64,000 nucleotides of DNA from Lineolata rhizophorae (GCA_010093515.1 MU001675.1:408908-472907); one strand, 5' to 3'; numbered from the stretch's first letter, positions 1-12,672 are shown. Made by a program: numbers and translations. Notes: generated by a model from the letters alone, not told the origin.

Positions 1-35
1 GGGGGCGCAGAGGGGAAAAGAACCAAAGGACTCAC

Positions 36-507
36 TTTTGAGCACGAGCGCGGCGCCGCCGGCGGCGAAGGCGCCGCCGATGCCCGTCAGAAAGGCGTCC
101 CGCGCGCACGGCAGCCGGCCGACGTTCTTGAAGTCCTCCCACGACAGCCGCCTCACGACGGCCCAGACGCCGACGTCCGGCGCGCGCGCCTCGCGCTGGG
201 CCGGCGCCCCCGCCGTGTTGAGGCTGTGTGGGTTCGCGGCCGGGTCGTGCAGGTCGACGTCGTTGAGGCTTGAGGGGGGGGGGCGCGGTGGTGAGGAGGG
301 GGAGGGGGAGGAGGAGGCGGTGGTGGGCACGCTGATGTTGGGTGGGGCGGGGACGCCTCGGGGTTGCGGCGATGGTGCTTGCTGGTAGGGCGCGGGCAGG
401 TCTTCTTTTGGGTGCCAGCGCTTTTTGGTGGTGTCGATTGTGGAGGCGGGAGGGGTGTAGTCGGCGGAGGTGGGCGGTTTGTAGCCCTTCTCGGCGTCCG
501 TGGACAT
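36..507 (-). CDS. COX20: COX20 cytochrome c oxidase assembly factor, first exon (partial)
   Basis: Cox20 is an inner-mitochondrial-membrane chaperone that binds newly made Cox2 during cytochrome c oxidase assembly. The ATG is at 507-505 and the frame runs 157 codons plus one base to a GTGAGT donor at 35-30, so the rest lies beyond the window edge. The N-terminal ~110 residues are Pro/Ser-rich and poorly conserved. They are followed by the family signature WEDFKNVGRLPCARDAFLTG and the start of the first membrane segment, GGAFAAGGAALVL. The conserved Cys and the DFKN...PC.RD pattern are what identify it; only this first half of the family domain is visible. A ten-C run in the coding strand (274-283) encodes consecutive prolines. 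It is divergent from POL2. Assignment is by recalled motif, not by search. Confidence 0.8.
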
Positions 508-1140
508 TGTCGGGATGGGTTGCGCAGTTAATCGAGCCCCGGCGCGAGATTTGTAGGAGACGAGGGAGAAAGAAAAGTGGTGGGAAAAAAATCCAAGTTC
601 GAAATAAATTAATTGAACAAGAGAGTGGAGTTCTACTGCGATTGTAGCTGAGATCGTCCGGGTCAGTCGAGTGGTGATGAAATCCTAAGCGTTTCTCGTC
701 CGATGCCAAGATCTGCAGAGGAGCTCCCGGCTGTTCGGTGGACCGGGTATTCCCGGTCCCGAATGCGATGGCTGCGGCGCCCGTCGCGCCGCGTCGCGCG
801 GGACACGCGCAGACGCGCTCGGACGCGACGACCGGGAGCAGCCATTAAACCATTAGCGCTTCGAGCTTCACTCGTCCACACACACGGTACCCGCGCATTT
901 ACACGGGCTGAAATCTCTCGATCGACGCGTTTTAAGGCTCAATTTGCCTTTCTACCCCTTCAGTCAAATGGAGTGAATTCGTCTCTCTCTCTCTCTCATC
1001 TCCTCACCTCGACACCTATCTCTCCTCCGGACCGACTGCGTCTTCACGCCATCCACCCAAGCCTCCCTCCACCCCGCGCCCCGACCACCGACCGCCCAAC
1101 CCAACAAATTCGAACCCCCTAGTAATCTACAACACAAACA
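508..1140. promoter_or_regulatory. Divergent COX20/POL2 promoter with ACGCG (MBF-like) cluster
   Basis: This 633-bp spacer separates two divergent start codons. On the plus strand, ACGCG cores lie at 805-809, 813-817 and 823-827, with one in reverse (CGCGT) at 790-794. A full palindromic ACGCGT sits at 925-930, about 210 bp before the POL2 ATG. ACGCGT is the MluI cell-cycle box bound by MBF/DSC1 in yeasts, where DNA-replication genes are typical targets; its use here is inference. A pyrimidine-rich tract with a (TC)8 run at 982-997 precedes the POL2 start, as is common near fungal transcription starts. Confidence 0.55.
982..997. repeat. (TC)8 microsatellite
   Basis: Eight perfect TC dinucleotides lie in the C+T-rich leader about 145 bp upstream of the POL2 start codon. 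Confidence 0.9.
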
Positions 1141-4100
1141 ATGGCTCCCCGCCGCGGCCAGATCCGCCGCGGTGCGGGCGGTCGCGCCCAAGGGGCCTCC
1201 TTCCGTGGGCCGGCCGCCGTCGACGCGTCGGCGCTGCGCGGCACCGAGGCCAGCAGCCTGGCGGAGCGCGCCGAGTCGACGCGGCTGGCGCACTCGATCG
1301 ATGAGGCTATGGGGTTTGCGCGGTTCGAGGCCGGCCGGCGCCGCGTCGGGTGGCTGTGTAACATGCATAGTACGCAGGTGGACGAGGAAGGTGGCGGCGG
1401 GAGCGCGGGCGGGGGAGCGGCGGGAGGGTCAGGGAGAGCGGCAGTGGATTATTACTTCATCGATGAGGAGGGGGGGACGTTCAAGGCGACGGTGGTGTAT
1501 GATCCGTACTTTCTGGTCGCGGTGAAGAGAGGGAGAGAGGCCGAGGTGGAGGAGTGGTGCAGGAGGTCGTTTGAGGGGTTGGTGAAAGGGGTTAAGAGGG
1601 TGGAGAAGGAGGATTTGAAGCTTCCAAATCACCTGCTCGGGTACAAGAGGACGTTGTTGCAGTTGAGGTTTGCGAACGTGGGGGACTTGCTGAGCGTGAG
1701 GAAGGAGATTATGCCGGTTGCCGAACGCAATCGGAAGAAGACGAATGCCATGGACACGTACGCGGAAATGGCTAGGTGAGTGTAGGATTTAAGGGCGTAA
1801 ATGTTCGGTTTTGAGTGTCCTTGGGCTGATCTCGTTGCAGTGCGGATGCAGGCATTGATATTTTTGACGACGAGCAAGATTACGAGAAACGAACTCATGG
1901 CATCGTAGATGCGAGCGACTTCATTACAGACATTCGAGAATACGACGTTCCTTATCACGTTCGAGTTTCTATAGACCTAGGTCTGTCGACAACTGCCCCT
2001 CTTTTGAATTCCTAAAGTTCTAATGGAATGCATAGACATTCGGGTGGGAAAATGGTACACGGTCGAGGCAAAGCACGGCGTAATATCCTTAAGCTGCATA
2101 GAAGAGCGAGTGCAACGTCCCGATCCCGTGGTTATGGCCTGGGATATCGAAACAACAAAGCTACCGCTGAAATTCCCGGATGCCTCAATCGACCAAATCA
2201 TGATGATTTCGTATATGATTGACGGCCAGGGGTTCCTGATCACAAACCGCGAAATTGTGTCCGAGGATATCGCCGATTTTGACTATACGCCGAAGCCCGA
2301 ATACGACGGCCCATTTATGATTTTCAACGAGCCGGATGAAAAAGCCGTCATTGAACGCTTTTTCGAACACATCAAAGAAGCCAAACCGACTGTCATGGTC
2401 ACATATAACGGTGACTTCTTCGATTGGCCGTTTGTCGAGGCGCGTGCTAGTGTGCTAGGCATTGACATGTACCATGAGACTGGCTTCCGAAAGAACAGTG
2501 AAGACATCTACCAGTCGAACTATTGTGCACACATGGACGCCTTTGCTTGGGTCAACCGAGACAGCTACCTGCCGCAAGGAAGCCGAGGTCTTAAAGCGGT
2601 CACGGTGGCTAAGCTAGGATACGACCCGGACGAGCTTGATCCGGAGCTCATGACGCCGTACGCCAGCGAGAAACCCCAGATTCTTGCAGAGTACTCGGTT
2701 TCAGATGCGGTAGCGACGTATTACCTGTATATGAAATACGTGCATCCGTTCATCTTCTCTCTGTGCACGATCCTTCCATTAGGTCCGGACGATGTTCTTC
2801 GCAAGGGAACGGGAACTCTCTGCGAGATGCTCCTCATGGTTCAGGCATATCAGAGGAACATTCTCCTACCGAACAAACATCAAGCCCCTAAGGAAACATT
2901 CTGGGACGGACACTTGTTGGAGAGCGAGACGTACGTGGGTGGTCACGTTGAAAGTATTGAGGCCGGCGTGTTCCGCAGCGACATTCCCTGCCACTTCTCC
3001 CTCGACACCTCTGCTATCGACGAGCTGCTTCACGATCTCGATGCTGCGCTCAAATTTGTCATTACAGTCGAGGAAAAGAAATCTATTGATGACGTAGCCA
3101 ACTATGAGGAGGTCAAGGCCCAAATTGCCGACAAGCTTCTACAGTTGAAGAGCACTCCTCTGCGAGACGAGTGTCCGTCAATATACCACTTGGACGTCGC
3201 GTCCATGTACCCCAACATCATGACGACCAACCGGTTGCAGCCTGACTCACTGATTCAAGAGTCAGACTGCGCGGCCTGCGACTTCAATCGGCCCGGTAAG
3301 ACGTGTGATCGTCGGATGCCGTGGGCGTGGCGAGGCGAATTCCTCCCGGCGAAACGTGACGAGTACAACATGATCCGAAACGCGCTGGAAAATGAGCGCT
3401 TCCCCGCCAAGAAAGCTGGTGGAGCCCCGCGGACATTCCAGGATCTAGGCGCGGACGAGCAGGCCAGTCTTGTTAAGAAGCGGCTGCAGGAATACTCCAA
3501 GAAAATTTACCACAAGATCCACGATGCGGAGACCATCGAGCGCGAGGCCATTATCTGCCAGCGCGAAAATCCGTTTTACGTCAACACTGTCAAGGACTTC
3601 CGCGACCGTCGGTACGACTTCAAAGGGAAGCAGAAGGTGTGGAAGGGCAAAACAGAGGCGCTCAAGGAGTCCGGTGCGCCCGCTCTCGAGGTCGAAGAGG
3701 CGAAGAAAATGATTGTGCTATTTGACTCGCTGCAGCTGGCGCACAAGGTCATATTGAACAGTTTCTACGGCTACGTTATGAGGAAGGGTTCCCGCTGGTA
3801 TTCTCTGGAGATGGCTGGCGTGACGTGCTTGACGGGAGCACGCATCATTCAGATGGCACGGCAGTTGGTTGAGCGCATTGGCCGGCCGTTGGAACTAGAT
3901 ACGGATGGTATCTGGTGCATCCTGCCAGGTTCATTCCCCGAGAACTTCTCTTTCAAGATGAAAAACGGCAAGAAGCTGGGCATCTCGTATCCCTGCGTAA
4001 TGCTTAACCATCTAGTTCACGGCAAGTTCACGAATCACCAGTACCAAGAGCTAGTGGACCCGGCTACATTCCGGTACGAGACGCATAGTGACAACACAAT

Positions 4101-7100
4101 CTTCTTTGAAGTGGACGGTCCGTACAAGGCGATGATTCTGCCCACCTCAAAGGAAGAGGATAAAAACTTGAAAAAGCGCTACGCTGTGTTCAATCACGAT
4201 GGCAGTCTTGCCGAATTGAAGGGCTTCGAGGTCAAGCGCCGTGGCGAGCTCAAGCTAATCAAGATCTTCCAAACACAAATCTTCAAGTTCTTCCTCAACG
4301 GCTCGACCTTGACCGAGACGTATGAGTCGGTTGCCAAGGTGGCCAACCGTTGGCTCGATGTTCTCCACCACCACGGGTCCACACTTGCCGACGAAGAACT
4401 CATTGATCTCATTTGCGAGAACAAGTCCATGACCAAGACGCTTGAAGAATACGGAGCCCAAAAATCAACCGCCATCACAACAGCACGCCGTCTTGCCGAG
4501 TTTTTGGGCGAGCAAATGGTCAAGGATAAAGGGCTTAATTGCAAATATGTCATCTCAGCCAAACCTAGGAATGCTCCTGTTACAGATCGCGCCATCCCTG
4601 TTGCTATATTCTCGGCCGATGAGGCCGTAAAGCGCTTCTTCCTCCGCAAGTGGCTGCGAGATGACCCCGGAGACATGGATCCTCGTACGGTTATTGACTG
4701 GGACTACTATTTGGAACGCTTGGGATCAGTTATCCAGAAGCTCATCACGATCCCAGCTGCCTTGCAAAAGGTCCGCAACCCGGTCCCTCGAGTACCGCAT
4801 CCAGAGTGGCTAGAGCGTCGCATTCGGATGAAGGACGATACACACAAGCAAAAGAAGATGACCGACATGTTCGACAAGAGGACGCTAGCGGACGCTGATA
4901 CGAATACGCTACAAAACCGTATCGTCGACCTCGAAGATTTTGGCTCGGCTGCCCAGATAGGCAAAGCTAAAAAGGGTATCGCGACTAAGATGGTTCAGAA
5001 ACGAAAGTCGGATGCCATCACGTCACAGACGCAGAACGATCCCTTTGCAGCCCTACCGCCGAAGATGCCCTCCATTACCGAAGACTACAAAGGCTGGCTA
5101 CAGTACCAAAAGCAGAAGTGGAAAATTCAGAAGCAGGCCCGCATAAGGCGGCGGCAGTTGTTCGGAGAGAAAAGGACTGACGCATCGGACGCGATCGGCA
5201 GCCTCTTCCGCAACCAGGCAGAACTGCTGTTCATCAGTACGTGGCAGATTCTGCACCTGCGCGAGACGGACGTTCCAGGCGAGGTGCGCGCGTTTGTGAT
5301 GATTGAGAACAAGGTGCATGCGCTTAAGGTCAATGTGCCTCGGCAAGTCTATTTGAACTTGAAGAGAAACGAACTCCCAGATGTCGCCATTGACGGATGC
5401 ACAGCTGAGAAAGTGACGGGTCACGCTCTACCCAATGGACATCCATCTGTGCACCTTTTCAAGCTTACTATGCCAGAGCAAGTCTATGTGAATGAGACGG
5501 ACAAGCTCTCGTTACTCTTCAACCACTCGAGCGTCGAGGGTGTCTACGAGAAGCAGATACCTCTGAGTGTCCGGGCTGTGCTCGAGCTCGGTAACATTTG
5601 CTCTCTTAATGAGAAGCAGAAAGGCGTTCTAGGAAAGGGCCTTGAGCAAGGTTTCGATCTCTCGGCTTTACGACGAGTAACCCCTCAGGAGCAATATCTG
5701 TCAAATACTTCCTTGAAGTATCTCTTCCTCTACCATGTCTCTGCCGGAGATCGCCAAGTCTTCGCGCTCTTCTCGACCACGAGAGATCAGGCACACATTG
5801 TTGTGCTAAACAGGTCCAGGGAGGCTCGGAGCATGCCAAATGTCGACAAAATATATAGGGAAAACTACCTTCGGCAGCTAGAAGAGTCGGGTGGGACACC
5901 GTGGCAGGGAAGCATCGACTACCAGGAAGAGGTTCATTTCAAGACTGTCCAAGTAACGACCCGCCGGAAAGCTTATATTGAGATTGGCGACGCGCTCAAG
6001 AGGATGAGCAAAGAAGAGAGCGGGCCGCTAGTGGTCGCAATTCAATCTCAGCAGCATCGCATGCTAAGTCATGATATACCTATTCTGAAGGACTTCCCGA
6101 CAATCTCAATACGACCGGACGAGACGGATCGGCAGTTTCCGCCGCTAGGCTGGCAAACTTACGTGGCCAAGAGGATTGTCACGCATTATCTCAACCTTGG
6201 AGCTTGGCTGGCGCACTTGGTTCAGTTGGCCCAGTATGGAGATGTTCCCATTTGCAACCTGGAGCGAGACGATCCCCGCTTCCTCATCGACGTCTCCTAC
6301 GCACGACGGTTGCAAAAAGAGCGTGTTGTGCTGTGGTGGTCTTCTGGACCGAAGCCAGATCATGCTGGATATGAGAAAGACGATGTGCTGGGTTCTTTGG
6401 AGACTGTCGAGATGCCTTCCGTCAACAATCCTGGAACATATTCTTCGGTCTGCATAGATCTCGAAGTTCGAAACCTCGCCATCAATACAATTCTATCGTC
6501 TTCGCTCATCAACGAGGCCGAGGGGAGCGATTCTGTATCGTTCAACCCCGCCGCTCCAGGCGAGGATGCTCCGAGCGATGGCTCAAATGTCATATACAGT
6601 GACAACGCCTTTGCTTCGGCGGGTATCTTAGTGTTGCGAGAGATGGTCAAAGCATGGTGGACCGAGGCTTCGGGTGGAAGTGACATGGCTGATGTCATGG
6701 TCCAGCACCTCGTACGTTGGGTTCAGAACCCCGGTTCGTTCCTATACGACCGAGCACTGCACTACTACGTGCAGATGATGTCCCGCAAAGCATTACAGCA
6801 ATTGATGACGGACTTCAGACGGGTCGGGTCGCACATTATCTTTGCAAGCTCGCAGCGATTGCTCTTACAGACAACAAAGGCTGAAGTTGGCAACGCGTAC
6901 GCCTACAGTCAGTACATCCTCAAGACTGTCAAGTCGAAGCCTCTTTTCCATTTCCTCGACCTTGACATTAAAGAATACTGGGACTATCTGGCCTGGTATG
7001 ATGAGTTCAACTACGGCGGGAAAGGCTGCCGTGAAGTTGTCGAGGCCGAAAATCAGACTCTCGATACCATCATGCACTGGCATTTCGCCACGTTCTTGCC

Positions 7101-8013
7101 TCCAATACTTCAACCGAAGTTCCACCAGCGTGTCGTTGAATTCATCGAGATCATGCACGAGCGCAAGCGGCCTGCCCCTCTCCCTGGTGCCAATGGCGAA
7201 CCCCGACCCACCCAACTTATTTTCAAGTCCCTAACCAATGATCCTACAGAGAAAACCGACATTCTCGCCACCAGTGGCTTCGCCAAGTCGCTACACAAGC
7301 AGATGAGCCAGGTTATCCGGCAGCAGCAATCTCAACAGCACCATTCTGTCCTAGCCTCGGACTGGATCTTTCCCACTCAACCAGGCGGTACGCAAGTGCG
7401 CCTGACCAACCCGGCGTTCCAGCTAGTGAAGTCGCTAGTTCAGGTCATCAGCCTGGACAAGGTCATCGCGCTCGAGGCCCGCCTGCTCCGAAAGGAGCTC
7501 CTCGCTCTCTTCGACGTCCGCGAGTTCGCCCCGGATGCCTACTTCGTCAACCCGGCTCCCTCCCTCCCGCTTCCGGGCGGCCTTGTCTGCGATGACTGCA
7601 CGTCGACCCGCGAGGTTGATCTTTGCCGCGAGCCGGACCTGCTTCCGCCAGCACCAACCTCGACTGGCACGGATGCATCCGAAAACCAGCACGCGCAGCA
7701 CGCGCCGCCGACGTGGAAGTGCACTTTGTGTGGCGCGCCGTATGATATGTTGCGCGTGGAGGAGCGGCTTGTGAGCGAGGTGCAGCGCATCGCGGTTACA
7801 TGGGCGACGCAGGACGTGGCGTGCGCCAAGTGTGCGCGGGTGAGAGTGAATGAGTTTATGGAGCACTGTGCATGCGCCGGCGAGTGGGTCGGCACGGTGA
7901 AGGGAGGGAGAGAAGATATAAGGAAGAAGTTGAGTGTGCTAGGGAATGTGGCGAGGATATATCGGTTCAAGATGTTGGAGGAAGCGGTGAAAGAAGTGGA
8001 GGGAGGGTTTTAG
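1141..8013 (+). CDS. POL2: DNA polymerase epsilon catalytic subunit A
   Basis: This is the leading-strand replicative B-family polymerase with 3'-5' proofreading. The model is join(1141-1775, 1841-1980, 2036-8013), 2250 aa, close to yeast Pol2 (2222 aa). Phases agree: exon 1 ends in phase 2 with GTGAGT, exon 2 ends in phase 1. Visible motifs are the exonuclease I site WDIETTK (Asp near residue 295), polymerase motif A LDVASMYPNIM (about 643) and motif C LELDTDGIW (about 879). A long inactive second polymerase module follows, then two C-terminal Cys clusters. The first runs from CDDC (about 2110) to WKCTLCG, the second from CAKC (about 2187) to EHCACAGEW. They correspond to the zinc and Fe-S/zinc motifs that bind Dpb2. 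The intron 2 donor is GTCTGT, off consensus, but the join restores the conserved IDLDIRVGKW block. The ATG follows a pyrimidine-rich leader. Confidence 0.97.
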
Positions 8014-8498
8014 GACATAGTGCCCGAAGGCGGTTCTGTAATGGCAATGGGATAGGCTGGCTAAAGGTCTCTCACTTGAGCATTTTTGGGTTTGCATGGG
8101 GGTTTGCAAGTAGCGTTTGCTGGTATGACTTGCTTCTTTTACGCATTCTTGGCGGCCAGTTCTCTATAGATGTTGGTATTACATTGATTCGATACACAGC
8201 ACCCTAGCTCTGTATGACTAGTTCACGGTGACTAATGTCAGGTCCAGCTAACCCGTCGAGACAAAGTACGAAAATATCGCGAACTATTCAGAATCCATTA
8301 AGTGGCTTCAGCTCGAAACGCAAGCTAATTAGAGGGACATCTTATTCCACACCAGGCGGCTGGTCTGCCTTGGCGGGAACCAATCGGTGGTTGTCCCGGT
8401 TCATACGCGATAAGTTAGATCGGTTCTCCGATACAAAGGAACCACCACCTGCCATTTCTCTCTTCTTTCCATTTCACAGTCGACCGCTACCCTATCAT
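8014..8498. other. Gene-free interval between POL2 and the small membrane peptide gene
   Basis: The two flanking genes converge here, so this should hold both 3' UTRs and terminators. The open frames are short and unsupported. Confidence 0.5.
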
Positions 8499-8759
8499 TC
8501 AAATACCATCCAGTCCTCCTACAGCGGCTATTCGCGTTATAGCTACCAATTGTCTCCACGCAACAACTACGTTCAAGGCCGCGAGAATGGTTCCGATGCT
8601 TCCAAGGACAAGAGTAACAACTGTTTCCACGTTGAACGACCATGGTGATGGCCGCTCTATCAAAGTAGAATTGGAGTTGCAAAGTTGCTCGTCAGAGCAT
8701 GAGACAGCCACTATGACAGTTGCAGCGTTGACGAGGAAATAACTGAAGAGCGAGGACAT
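8499..8759 (-). CDS. Small secreted/membrane peptide, hypothetical
   Basis: An 86-codon, single-exon frame. Residues 1-21 look like a signal peptide or signal anchor (FSYFLVNAATVIVAVSC). A short polar stretch with Cys and possible N-glycosylation sites follows. Next come a tail-proximal hydrophobic segment, about residues 45-68 (VVTLVLGSIGTILAALNVVVA), and a WRQL motif. A hydrophobic helix followed by W-x-QL is a recurrent layout in small uncharacterised fungal membrane proteins, which I recognise only as a type. A TATATAA element lies at 8795-8789 on the same strand, 30-36 nt before the ATG, so the leader would be very short. Function unknown; it could be a chance frame. Confidence 0.4.
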   Translation of the reverse strand: MSSLFSYFLVNAATVIVAVSCSDEQLCNSNSTLIERPSPWSFNVETVVTLVLGSIGTILAALNVVVAWRQLVAITRIAAVGGLDGI

Positions 8760-10319
8760 CTTGAGTGGCGTGCGTGTGGGAGGGGCAATTATATACTAGG
8801 CAATGGTAAGTCCGAATATCTTCTCACCAGAAGCTTTTGCGTACCTTCAGTACTCAGACCAATTGGCCTCGGAATCCTCCCCTCGTTTTAAGCCGCTTAA
8901 ATTGGATTTCTGGAACCTAGGTCAAAAGGTACTGAGCTCGTTGAGATCACAGGACTGCAACCTGATTTATAACTTCCAAGCTTACAGAGAGTCTCCAGCG
9001 GAGCGTACCACCGCCATACTAGCTTCCAGAGGCAACAACCTGCAATAGTGAGCTTTGGTTCATAATTCTTTTCTAACAAGTTTTGTGAGCAGGTACTAGG
9101 GCCGTCGCAGACGGCTTTCAACATGGCAGACGAAGACCTCGGGGAGTTTGCGTCCATCCTTGAAGTGCAGCGACCGCAGCTGTGGAATAGCTCAAGCTGG
9201 GGAAAGCATAGCCACACAATTTTTTGGTTTGCGACGAGAGAACCTTGGCAGTGGACATGACAAGACGAACTATTTTGCAATTGAATGGCGTAATCCTCTT
9301 CAATTTGCTTGTCCGACCGGTCAACAACTGTTGTTCTTGCGACTGCCACTGTCTACGGAATACGCGGATACCTGACTTTCAACCCTTATCATGCGTTCCC
9401 GCTGCTAATCTTAGAGTCTTCGGTCTTTCCAGAATACTCTGCGCTGGTTGGTCAGGTCGCGGATGGGGCGCCGAGCTCCTCTCCGCTTCTCAAGCCCAGG
9501 TCAGCACAACAAAGCTACCGCAAAGCTCCGCAGCCAGCCGCAAAGCTTCTCAGCCAGTAATACTTGCGAACTTCCCCCTTTTCCAGTTGTGTAGCTCATT
9601 ATTGAACTGCTCGTAATTAACTTCAAAGCATAGCCTGTCGAGGTGTGAAAGTACTCATCTTTGCACAAATGGCTACGTACCTTTCTGCACGTATCAAGTG
9701 GAGCCTCGTACAATTTAACGTTTCGTGGATTTCATCCGCTGAAGAGTATAGTTTTTTGCACTCCGCCATTGTTGACAGTTGGTACATGATGGGAAGCTAA
9801 CGCCACCGCACTGTGTTCTGTTCTCAAAACAGTTGTGGCTGCATGAAACGCGAAACGGCTGGCCGCCCGCTGTCTCGCTCCCTAATGTTCGCCCTTCTCC
9901 AGCCTTGACACTTCGACAAAACGATCGAGCAATCCTTTATGAAGTAATAATTTACTTGCTTGAAATTTCGTAAGTTTTGCGTACTTTTTAGTTTCGTTTA
10001 TTCATTATTATTATTATTATCCCCGTTGGTTTGCTGGTGTTTGGCGGTAGTTGCAAAACGCGAGTTCAGTGTTGATGAACAGTCAACCGCCTGAAGAAAA
10101 AGCAACAAGAATTCATTTATTGGACTTGGCGTGGCGCGCAGCTGCAGCTCTCCTGCAGGAACTATACCCCAGACGCTGAAGGGCTATTGTTCCGCACATT
10201 ACGCCCCGTCGCCCTCTTGTGGTCACCAAGCACTTCGCACCCCCCTTTTGGGTGGCTATCCTACGTTCGACTTTATTGATTCTTTCCTGTCTTGTCGCTT
10301 CCCAATATTTTGCGTCATT
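8760..10319. other. Gene-free interval upstream of the C2H2 gene
   Basis: About 1.5 kb between divergent genes. Several short overlapping frames exist on both strands with no recognisable protein. It should contain the promoters of the small peptide gene and of the C2H2 factor. Confidence 0.5.
10004..10020. repeat. (ATT)n microsatellite
   Basis: Five full ATT units plus two bases, in the upstream region of the C2H2 gene. Confidence 0.9.
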
Positions 10320-12035
10320 ATGGAGCCGTCTTTAGAGTCATACACACACGACGAGCAGCACGATGCAGGCGTCCAGCTTCCTCAAGGGACAAAGCGAACT
10401 TTGTCTGGCTCACGCCGTTCAAATCTGAGCGTCACCAGCCTTCCCCAATCTGCCGCACCAAGTCCAGCCCCAGGCAGCGCATACCTACAACTTGCCCAAC
10501 CGATCCCCGAAGATGTTGCTGAGCATATCGAAGCCTTGAAAAAGTACCACAATGATTATATTCTGCAGTTATTGGATATTGCTCGATCTCAAGGCCAAAG
10601 TTACGGTAAGCTTAATTTTGAGGGAATATAAGACGACGTTGGGTTAACGCCTAGCATAGCTACCGAATCTATACCTTCTCTAGACGATTCATCCAGCATA
10701 TATTCCGATCCAAGATTCTCGCAACTTTCTCGAGACAGTTGCAACGGCGCCCAAAGTCACCGGTCAAGCGGGCAGATCCCTACAGAGCGGCCTAGGTACG
10801 CCGTGATCAGTGAGCCCTGTCCGCATCTTACCCCCAGGCTCCACCAGTATCTATGTGGCAGACCCTCATCACTGCCAGCTACAACGAGGCGGATAGATGC
10901 GCGAAACCAGACATCAGCGCCACCAAGACGACCTGATTCAACCTCTGCTAAAGTTGTTGTTTCGCCGCCACTAGATCTGCAAACGGAACATGCTCAAACT
11001 ACGTCGAAGGGTCGAAAACAAGCCCCAAAGAAGTATCAATGCACTTTTTGCGAACACTATTTTGCCAAAAAAGGGAACTGGATTCTTCATGAGGAAGAAA
11101 TTCATGAGAAACCACGTATCTGGCGCTGCCGCGACTGCAATCACGAGTTCCCTGCGCAGCGCAGGTTTCAAGAGCACCATCGGAACCTTCACCGATGCGA
11201 GCAATGCTCCAACCCTTCCAGAAGCGGTCCTTCGGGACAGAGACAGTCTGCTCTGGTGTGTTCAGGAGTGTTCGTTGTGGAGACTTCCAAAGAAAAGGTC
11301 TGGGCTTGCGGTTTTTGCAAGCAGCTTTTTAGCTCCTGGAAGGACCGATGTGAGCACATTGCCTACCACTTCGATAAGGAAGAGCTGTCCATGTCAGAAT
11401 GGGATCATTCTGGCGTCGTTCTATTACTTCTTAGCCAGGATGCTCTGGCAAGATATTGGAGAATACACTTGCAAAACAAAGACGGACATGAGAGCTCAGG
11501 GTGGCCAACATTTTCGTGGGACGTGCGAGATGTGATGGCTTTATGCTCTAGGCTGGAACGAGGGCCTACTTTGGAGTCATCCGAGATCTGGGATATCATA
11601 CGAAGGACGTACGACAAAGCAACTCGGTCGTATCCTCAGCACGTCCCGACCTTCCAACAAGGCTCTTCAAGTAAATATGGCCCTTCACCGGCTTGTATCA
11701 CCCCCGTCGCAAGCTCGGTACCACTTCATGAGCAGAAGTCGGTGTGTCAACAGAAGGATCTTCCACCACTCCCACCAACAGCCGAAGAGGAAGGCGCCAG
11801 GCCAGGGAGTAGTTCAATTCCCTCAAGGTTCCAATCAACTCCTGCGTCTGCTTTGAACAATTCCGTCCGTCACCATCATATGTCAACAGAGTACTTTGCT
11901 GAAGAGGAGCTGCCATCACCTCTATTCGGCAATGCTGAATTCCGGCTTAACAGTTCATTTTCTCTGGACCAGGATGAACTTTTGTCTATGCAGGAGCACT
12001 TACCTTCAGGGCAAGGCCTTGGTGAAGGACTGTGA
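10320..12035 (+). CDS. C2H2 zinc-finger protein, putative transcription factor
   Basis: Model: join(10320-10605, 10684-12035), 545 aa. Exon 1 ends in phase 1 at GTAAGC, and the acceptor CTCTAG restores the frame. Three C2H2 fingers are visible. The first is CTFCEHYF...H...H at about residues 214-235, with C-x2-C-x12-H-x4-H spacing. The second is CRDCNHEF...H...H at about 242-263. The third, CGFCKQLFSSWKDRCEHIAYHF, lies at about 303-325. The W..RC.HIA.HF form of the last finger is typical of a large fungal C2H2 family. The C-terminal ~200 residues are Ser/Pro/Gln-rich and probably disordered. The N-terminus holds an amphipathic stretch, DVAEHIEALKKYHNDYILQLLDIA. It probably binds DNA in the nucleus; no target can be inferred. 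An upstream in-frame ATG exists in longer frames, but ATG 10320 begins the first segment that looks coding. Confidence 0.8.
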
Positions 12036-12672
12036 TGGAACTCTTCATTTCATATGGAACTCAATCTGATTCCCAAATGTAATTTTGCTACAATATCTGC
12101 ATCAGCTACGCCGTCATTTCTGCAAGTTTTCACGCTAATCCGCAAGCTTTGCCTTCCCTTTCTACTTTCCTTTTCAAGGTCAATTTATAGCAAGAGGAAG
12201 GACATAATCGTGGCTAATTACTGGTCGTCCATGGCTGTAGTACAAATAAAGAGCATGCCTTAGCTACCTACATTTCAAAGACCTGCAGATGAGATACCAT
12301 ATATGTCGAAATCCGCGTTTGAAAAGGTTTGCTTATGATACATGTCATACATTGCGGCCACATACGATACGTACAAAACTTGAACTGGAGACAATCTTCC
12401 TATTATCCCTGAAGTCCCCTATCCCCCCTTCCCCCGGGGTTTTCATAATCAGCACGTGAGCGCCAGAATATTCACCTGTGTGAAATGCTAGCGCTCTTTG
12501 GCTATTCTAAGCAGAGCGCCTACCTCATCCAAGCCTGGATTGATATGCCCTAGACGCCGAGATAAAGTTATTCCCCAGATTACTCCTAAACGAAATGTCG
12601 TGGAACGTTGGTGACAACAGTAATTTTGCATCCACGTGATGGCCGCCACACCTCACTAAACCACCCAGAGTT
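12036..12672. other. Gene-free interval, convergent 3' ends
   Basis: This lies between the C2H2 gene (plus) and the AIG2-like gene (minus). No supportable frame or RNA was seen, apart from a C-rich stretch near 12420-12440. Confidence 0.5.

Noticed and set aside
32-709. 225-codon minus-strand open frame over the COX20 first exon
   Set aside because: It is a shadow frame; the neighbouring frame encodes the Cox20 signature and a proper donor site.
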